Positions 22,245-27,257 of a stretch of DNA of 27,257 bases are shown here, one piece after another; position 1 is the stretch's first letter; each line of letters begins with the position of its first letter. The notes under the pieces were generated by a model. The model worked only from the letters and a program-made list of their open reading frames with translations, was not told the origin of the DNA and made no database searches. This DNA comes from Bacillota bacterium (GTDB lineage Bacteria; Bacillota; UBA4882; UBA10575). The position numbers and the translations under genes were made by a program. The stretch spans positions 1 to 27,257 of the forward strand of contig JAAZDX010000149.1 in NCBI GenBank assembly GCA_012512605.1, in the 5' to 3' direction.

Positions 22245-23654
22245 ATGGTAATCGTGGATTTTTTAGACCGTATTCAGCAGGAACAACCAGAAATGATTTC
22301 AACACTACAAGAGTTAATCGCGATCCCCAGTGTGAAAGCGGATCCGGCGGGGGCGGATGCACCCTTCGGCCGCGAGATCGCCCGCGCTCTGGAATATGTT
22401 CTGGCCTGGGGCGAACGACATGGTTTTACCACTAAAAACCTGTCGGGCTACGCCGGACATCTGGAGTACGGTACCGGAGAAGAGCTTGTTGGTGTTCTCG
22501 TCCACTTGGATGTGGTCCCGGCCGGTGAAGGCTGGCGCTTTCCGCCCTTTTCCGGGACGGTGGCCGACGGTAAGATCTATGGCCGGGGGGCCAACGATGA
22601 CAAAGGCCCCGCTGTTGCTGTCATGTATGCGCTGAAAGCCTTAAAAGAGAGTGGTGTTAAGCTGGGGAAGAAGATCCGGATTATCTTTGGTTGTGATGAA
22701 GAAAGTGGCTGGCAGTGTATGGAGCATTATTTTAAACACGAAAGAAAGCCCGATTACGGTTTTACGCCGGATGCCTACTTCCCCTTGATTAATAGTGAAA
22801 AAGGGCAAATGGCCTTGAAGTTTGAGGGCAGGGCGACGGCCGACGGTGATGGGGTTGTTCTCCTGGCCTTTACCGGCGGGACCAGACGTAATGTGGTTCC
22901 CGAGAGTGCCGAGGCGGTTTTGGCCTTTCCGGACCAAGAAGCTTTGGAACAGGGCAAGGCGGCGATTCTAGCCCAAGGAATCAACGGGATCGCGGCATTG
23001 GCCTTACCGGAAAGAAACCAACTGAAAGTCAGCGCGCAAGGGGTTTCGGCCCATGGTAGCACCCCGGAGCAGGGGGACAATGCCGTTACGAAGCTGGCGC
23101 AAGCCCTGGCCCCAGTTGAAGGGGAGGAGGGTGCTTGGGCGGCGGTTCGTTTTATCCGGGAATGTTTTGGGCGGGAGACTGATGGTCGTGGCTTGGGCAT
23201 TAATTGTCAAGATGAAGTGTCGGGTGCCTTAACGATTAATCTGGGTGTGGTGCGCACTGAGGCCGGGAAGATCCGGATGGAAGTGGACATCCGATCACCC
23301 CAAAGCGCTAACCATGAAACCATGAAAACGAAGATTGCGGACCGCTTACGCTCCTACGGTTTACAGATAACTGAGCGTAGTACACTGGCACCCCATTATC
23401 TTCCTGTTGATAACCATCTTGTTCAGGTTTTACTCCAGGTCTACCGGGAAGAGACGGGCGACCAGTCGAAACCGGTGGCGACCGGCGGGCGGACTTACGC
23501 CATGACACTGGGGAACGGGGTGGCATTCGGACCCGGTTTTCCTGGACAGCCGGAGACAGCCCACCAAAAAGACGAGTATTTTGCGGTGGAAGATCTCATG
23601 ACTTGCACACGGATTTACGCGAAAGCCCTCTATGCGTTGGCAAAAGAAGAATGA
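22245..23654 (+). CDS. pepV: Dipeptidase PepV (M20 metallopeptidase family)
   Basis: PepV is a cytoplasmic dizinc dipeptidase that splits dipeptides and some N-terminal residues. The 469-residue protein carries the M20 ligands: H87 and D89 in LVHLDVVPAG, D119 in GRGANDDKGP, the E-E pair at 152-153 in GCDEESG, and a late His in GQPETAHQKDEYF. H87 and D119 coincide with the positions I recall for lactobacillar PepV. Length matches that family. ATG 22245 lies only 2 nt after AGGGGG, so GTG 22254 (better spacing) may be the true start. Confidence 0.93.
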   Translation: MVIVDFLDRIQQEQPEMISTLQELIAIPSVKADPAGADAPFGREIARALEYVLAWGERHGFTTKNLSGYAGHLEYGTGEELVGVLVHLDVVPAGEGWRFPPFSGTVADGKIYGRGANDDKGPAVAVMYALKALKESGVKLGKKIRIIFGCDEESGWQCMEHYFKHERKPDYGFTPDAYFPLINSEKGQMALKFEGRATADGDGVVLLAFTGGTRRNVVPESAEAVLAFPDQEALEQGKAAILAQGINGIAALALPERNQLKVSAQGVSAHGSTPEQGDNAVTKLAQALAPVEGEEGAWAAVRFIRECFGRETDGRGLGINCQDEVSGALTINLGVVRTEAGKIRMEVDIRSPQSANHETMKTKIADRLRSYGLQITERSTLAPHYLPVDNHLVQVLLQVYREETGDQSKPVATGGRTYAMTLGNGVAFGPGFPGQPETAHQKDEYFAVEDLMTCTRIYAKALYALAKEE

Positions 23655-23675
23655 CGGAAATAAGGAGAATGGAGA

Positions 23676-25961
23676 ATGGGTAAACGGGGAGCGACATTTT
23701 TCTTCATCGCCATCCTGTGCTTAAGTATTAGCCTGTTAGTACAGGCCAATAAAGGAGCGGCGGTAATTCCGGTTGTCATCAAAGAGCGGGCGGGGCTCGA
23801 TTGGAAAAACACCCCGATCACCGTGGGCGTACCGGTGGCGGCTGGAGACCGGTCTTTTCAGGACCCACCACGGGTTTTAGACCAATGGGGCCGGGAAGTG
23901 CCCAGTCAAGCAATACTCTTGTCCCCCTCTACGGCAACCACGGTACCAAAGTGGTGGCGGATTACCTTTCTCGGGACAATTAATCGCCATGATTCCCTTG
24001 TTTACCGGGTCGTCCCTGGTGAAGAAAAAAGAGGGCAGCCCCGGGCCGCCGTTCGGGTAGAAAAGACCGCTAACGGGTATTTGGTGGAAAACAGCCTTTT
24101 GAAATTGGAGCTGAATACAAAGCAGCCTTTAGTGGCGAAGGCTTGGTTCGACCCGAACGGTAGAGGCCTTTTTCCAGACGACGCTCCGGCTATGGCGGTC
24201 CCGTTGGAACTAGGTATAAAGACAACCAGCGGTGAGTCCACAACAGGCAGCGCTGCGGATGCCCGGATTACTCTGGAAGAAGCAGGGCCGCTACGGGCGG
24301 TTTTTCGGATCACAGGGCCGCTACTGATCCAAGCGGGCGATGCCCCTTTTACTTACGACTGTCGGTTGGTTGTCTCTGCCGAAACCTCTTATCTCCGTTT
24401 AGCATTGAGATTAATCAACACCACCGGCCAACCGGTAACCATGGAGGAGGCTTGGGTCCGGGCGGCCTTTAACTTAAAAGGGGAACGACTAGAGACCGCT
24501 TTTGGTGTTGACGGCAAGGCACCCAAAACGACAGGCTTACGTAGGGATGGTTGGGCTGGAGTTCTAGTTGATTCCCCTGACCGGAACCGGTGGAGCGGAA
24601 CCTTTCCAGCGGCCCCTGGGGATGCGCCGGCCGGATGGGCCGCCTTAACCGGGGCGGAGGGTGGGGTCGGCCTTGGGGTGAAAGCTTTCCGGCAACAGTA
24701 TCCAAAAGGATTACAGGTGAACGGTGGCGGCCAGATGCGGATCCAACTGCTTAACTCTTCGGGGCAAGTTTGGGAGGCCGGGGTCGCCAAAACCCATCAA
24801 CTAACTTTGTCTTTCTTTGGAGCACGCGACCGCGAAAGTTTACAGTATCTTGAGGCGATCACTAATAAACCGCCAGTGGCAACGGCGGCTGCCGAATGGA
24901 TGAACCAGACCGGGATCCTGGCCCAACCTCTAATGGCTAGAGGTTTGATTGACGAGCTTAGCCCAGAACTACAGAGCATGGCTTTACTCCTCAAGGAGAA
25001 AATTTGGTCGGCACTGTTAAACTTGTTCGGGCCGCCGAGCGAAGGCCAAGCAATCACCGCGGACTATTGGGGTTTCTTTAATTACGGCGATCTTCCGATT
25101 ACCTTTGCGGGACCCTGGGCGCAGCCGGGTCAGTATTGGAACAATACTGCCTACGATCTACCCTACCAACTGCTCTGTGCCTACCTCCAAACGGAAGATC
25201 CGGCGCTTTTGGAAGTGGGGGAAGCAGCCTTAACCCACTGGCAAGATGTGGACTTAGTGAATCCGATTGCTAACCCCCGCCCTTTCCCGGGACTGGATCA
25301 TCTGAAGGATACCCGTTCCGGCGCAGTAAGCGCCGCCAATGATTTTCGCCCCTTTGCGAATGGCGGGTTGATGCTGGGCTATTATCTCCTTGACGACCAA
25401 TTCGGATATGAGCTGGCGCTGCGAATGGCCGACCGCGTTACGCTGCAAGCCGGCGCTACATTTACCGATCTCCGGACATTCAGTGCGGGAATTATGACCT
25501 TGCTCACGGCTTACCAGGCAACGGGTCATCAGCGTTACCTGGATAGTGCTGCTGAACTGGTTGAGTTAGTATTAGGATGGCAACAGCAACAAAAAGGCGG
25601 TTTCCCAACGGACTTTATTTATAAAGCGGGTTTACTCGCCGACAGTCTAGTTGCCTACTACCGAATTACCGGGGACCCAAAAGTTCTTGCCGGGATCCAA
25701 GCGGCGGTTGATTATAGCCTTTACCATTTCTGGGATGAGGAGTTGGAACTGATCCAAAACGGTGGAGGTCTTCTTTTCACCAGCGCCTTGGATCTGCTTT
25801 ACCGAGAAACGGGAGAGGAAAAATACTATTTAGTTAACGAGCGGCAAATCCGTGTTTTAGCGAGCGAATTGGAAGTGAAGGAACCCAAAGATGTGGCTTT
25901 GTATTATCGGACCGTATTTTCCTTCTTCAATGGGGCCCGTCTCCGGAGCAACCAAAGGTAG
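23676..25961 (+). CDS. Large secreted protein resembling the PcRGLX/YetA family (rhamnogalacturonan-lyase-like)
   Basis: The 761-residue protein has a signal peptide (1-24, hydrophobic FFFIAILCLSISLLV, cleavage likely after VQA). The N-terminal part is beta-rich and has the RIFT-barrel-like features of PcRGLX/YetA proteins: ITVGVPVAAG, VLDQWGREVPSQA, WWRITFLGTI. A middle beta-sandwich (about 110-390) follows, and the C-terminal half (about 400-750) is helical with repeats such as YDLPYQLLCAYLQTEDPALLEVGE and GIMTLLTAYQATGHQRYLDSA, as expected of an alpha/alpha toroid. Family members include exo-rhamnogalacturonan lyases (PL26), but activity here is unproven; catalytic residues were not identified. 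AAGGAG lies upstream of ATG 23676. It starts 21 nt after pepV. Confidence 0.65.
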   Translation: MGKRGATFFFIAILCLSISLLVQANKGAAVIPVVIKERAGLDWKNTPITVGVPVAAGDRSFQDPPRVLDQWGREVPSQAILLSPSTATTVPKWWRITFLGTINRHDSLVYRVVPGEEKRGQPRAAVRVEKTANGYLVENSLLKLELNTKQPLVAKAWFDPNGRGLFPDDAPAMAVPLELGIKTTSGESTTGSAADARITLEEAGPLRAVFRITGPLLIQAGDAPFTYDCRLVVSAETSYLRLALRLINTTGQPVTMEEAWVRAAFNLKGERLETAFGVDGKAPKTTGLRRDGWAGVLVDSPDRNRWSGTFPAAPGDAPAGWAALTGAEGGVGLGVKAFRQQYPKGLQVNGGGQMRIQLLNSSGQVWEAGVAKTHQLTLSFFGARDRESLQYLEAITNKPPVATAAAEWMNQTGILAQPLMARGLIDELSPELQSMALLLKEKIWSALLNLFGPPSEGQAITADYWGFFNYGDLPITFAGPWAQPGQYWNNTAYDLPYQLLCAYLQTEDPALLEVGEAALTHWQDVDLVNPIANPRPFPGLDHLKDTRSGAVSAANDFRPFANGGLMLGYYLLDDQFGYELALRMADRVTLQAGATFTDLRTFSAGIMTLLTAYQATGHQRYLDSAAELVELVLGWQQQQKGGFPTDFIYKAGLLADSLVAYYRITGDPKVLAGIQAAVDYSLYHFWDEELELIQNGGGLLFTSALDLLYRETGEEKYYLVNERQIRVLASELEVKEPKDVALYYRTVFSFFNGARLRSNQR

Positions 25962-26396
25962 CCGCCCACGCTAGCCCCCCTCCTCTTGTATTCTCGCATG
26001 TTCATGTTTTCCCCAATTGGACTTGGGGGATAGAACGACAAGTTAAGAGATCTCAATCAAGGAAAAAGAAAAAAAGGGGATCGTTCCAAAAATTTACTTA
26101 ACAACCGAGAGAATGACGACTATTTTTCTGATAAGAAGCAATCCAAAACGCCTGGACTATAATTAATAATGGGAGGATAACCAGCTAAAGACGGGATAAT
26201 TAAGTGTTAACGTTTTGTTAAACGCCTTTTCCCCACTGATAAAATAGGTTATTCTTTTAGTGTGACAAGTTGATTCCAGGGAAGGGATCTTAACTTGGGA
26301 CCGGAATATTCTGGTCCTCTTTCACGTTTCGCTGTTTCGTATTTATTTACTTCTATGTAACGCCAATTATCATTACAAGTTTAAGGAGGCCTGGCA
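25962..26396. other. Intergenic leader region upstream of the pyruvate:ferredoxin oxidoreductase gene
   Basis: 435 bp without a visible gene. It holds a hairpin CCCCAA/TTGGGG (26011-26016 with 26023-26028) with no T-tail, direct repeats TGTTAACG (26204-26211) and TGTTAAACG (26215-26223), a possible -10 TAAAAT (26243-26248), and an inverted repeat GGACC/GGTCC (26298-26302 with 26313-26317) with a GAATATTC centre. The repeats could be a regulator site and the inverted repeat could fold in the leader. None of these is a recognised operator. Confidence 0.4.
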
Positions 26397-27257
26397 GTGG
26401 GTAAAAAAGTTACAATTGACGGCAATACCGCTGCAGCGCATATTGCATATGCTTTTAGCGATGTTGCTGCGATCTACCCTATTACCCCCTCGTCGCCGAT
26501 GGCGGAGGTAATAGACGAATGGAGCGCCAGAGGGCGCAAGAATCTGTTTGGACAGACGGTGCGAGTCGCCGAGCTACAATCGGAAGGAGGCGCCGCGGGG
26601 GCAGTTCACGGTTCTTTAGCCGCTGGTGCATTCACCAGTACTTTCACCGCTTCGCAGGGGTTGCTTCTGATGATTCCGAACATGTACAAGATTTCTGGAG
26701 AGTTGCTCCCGTCCGTGTTTCACGTCTCGGCGCGGGCGTTAGCCGCGCATGCACTCTCCATTTTTGGCGACCACAGTGACATTAATGCGGCAAGACAGAC
26801 CGGTTTTGCCCTCCTTGCTTCCAACTCGGTACAGGAAGCGATGGACATGGCTCTGGTTGCGCACCTGGCGACCTTAGAATCCCAGGTTCCATTTGTGCAC
26901 TTCTTTGATGGCTTCCGGACTTCCCATGAAATCCAGAAGATTGATGAGATCACTTATGACGAGATTAGACCCCTGGTGAACTGGGAGAAAGTTGAAGCTT
27001 TCCGGAAACGTGCTTTGAACCCGGAACATCCGGTGCAAAGAGGAACAGCCCAGAACCCTGATGTTTACTTCCAGAACCGTGAGGCTGCTAACCCCTACTA
27101 TTTGGCTACACCCAAGATTGTGGCGGAGATTATGGAAAAAGTGGGGAAACTGACGGGTCGTCATTATAAACCCTTTGACTATGTTGGCGCGCCTGATGCG
27201 GAACGGATCATTGTTTGTATGGGTTCGGGGGCTGAAACCGTTGAAGAGACCGTCAAC
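26397..27257 (+). CDS. nifJ: Pyruvate:ferredoxin (flavodoxin) oxidoreductase, 5' part
   Basis: The open frame from GTG 26397 runs 287 codons to the window edge without a stop. It begins MGKKVTIDGNTAAAHIAYAF and shows the alpha-domain hallmarks of the single-chain enzyme: AIYPITPSSPMAE, VAELQSEGGAAGAVHG, FTASQGLLLMIPNMYKISGE, SIFGDHSDI, and later VPFVHFFDGFRTSHEIQKI. The full-length homodimeric enzyme is about 1,170 residues and oxidises pyruvate to acetyl-CoA and CO2, reducing ferredoxin with thiamine diphosphate and iron-sulfur clusters; only the pyruvate-binding N-terminal region is visible. AAGGAGG (26383-26389) lies 7 nt before the start. It implies anaerobic metabolism. Confidence 0.95.
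   Translation, partial: MGKKVTIDGNTAAAHIAYAFSDVAAIYPITPSSPMAEVIDEWSARGRKNLFGQTVRVAELQSEGGAAGAVHGSLAAGAFTSTFTASQGLLLMIPNMYKISGELLPSVFHVSARALAAHALSIFGDHSDINAARQTGFALLASNSVQEAMDMALVAHLATLESQVPFVHFFDGFRTSHEIQKIDEITYDEIRPLVNWEKVEAFRKRALNPEHPVQRGTAQNPDVYFQNREAANPYYLATPKIVAEIMEKVGKLTGRHYKPFDYVGAPDAERIIVCMGSGAETVEETVN

Noticed and set aside
26716..26731. parS-like TGTTTCACGTCTCGGC in the oxidoreductase gene
   Set aside because: Only the first 10 of 16 bases match parS and the palindrome is broken, so ParB loading is unlikely.

Overview
The window spans a bacterial chromosomal replication origin and most of the conserved gene block to its right. Gene content and order (rpmH-rnpA-yidD-yidC-jag-mnmE-mnmG-rsmG-parA-parB on one side, dnaA-dnaN on the other), strong AGGAGG-type ribosome binding sites, GTG/TTG starts, sigma-A-like promoters, a short YidC without a large periplasmic domain, a DUF4446 gene after parB, PepV and a split glycine decarboxylase (gcvPA + gcvPB) all point to a Gram-positive Bacillota (clostridia-like) chromosome. 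I cannot name the genus from sequence alone.

Left part (1-2632): dnaN (3' end outside the window) and dnaA run leftward. DnaA boxes flank dnaA on both sides, giving a bipartite oriC of the Bacillus type; a possible DnaA-trio unwinding element lies in the dnaA-dnaN gap. Middle left (2633-10909): rightward translation, RNA-processing and membrane-insertion genes (rpmH, rnpA, yidD, yidC, jag, mnmE, mnmG, rsmG), then parA-parB with two perfect parS sites, one upstream of parA and one inside parB.

Middle (10910-15454): a DUF4446 membrane protein, then the most unusual part. It holds three paralogous membrane-anchor/coiled-coil proteins in tandem. The first has lost, or never had, a peptidase domain; the second and third carry complete M23 (LytM) peptidase domains, and each is followed by a bactofilin gene. 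This is a duplicated peptidoglycan hydrolase-bactofilin module, which suggests a local cell-wall-shaping machine. A stand-alone DUF559-type nuclease-fold gene follows.

Right part (15997-27257): a leftward operon capA-gcvT-gcvPA-gcvPB (a CapA-like metallophosphatase-family protein and the glycine cleavage system without gcvH), transcribed against replication. Its likely terminator lies inside the 3' end of the convergent DUF559 gene. Rightward genes then resume: an unidentified protein with a cyclin/HTH-like N-terminal region, the dipeptidase PepV, a large secreted protein resembling the PcRGLX/YetA (rhamnogalacturonan-lyase-like) family, and the 5' part of a pyruvate:ferredoxin oxidoreductase gene cut by the window end. 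No tRNA, rRNA, CRISPR array, insertion sequence or prophage gene was seen.
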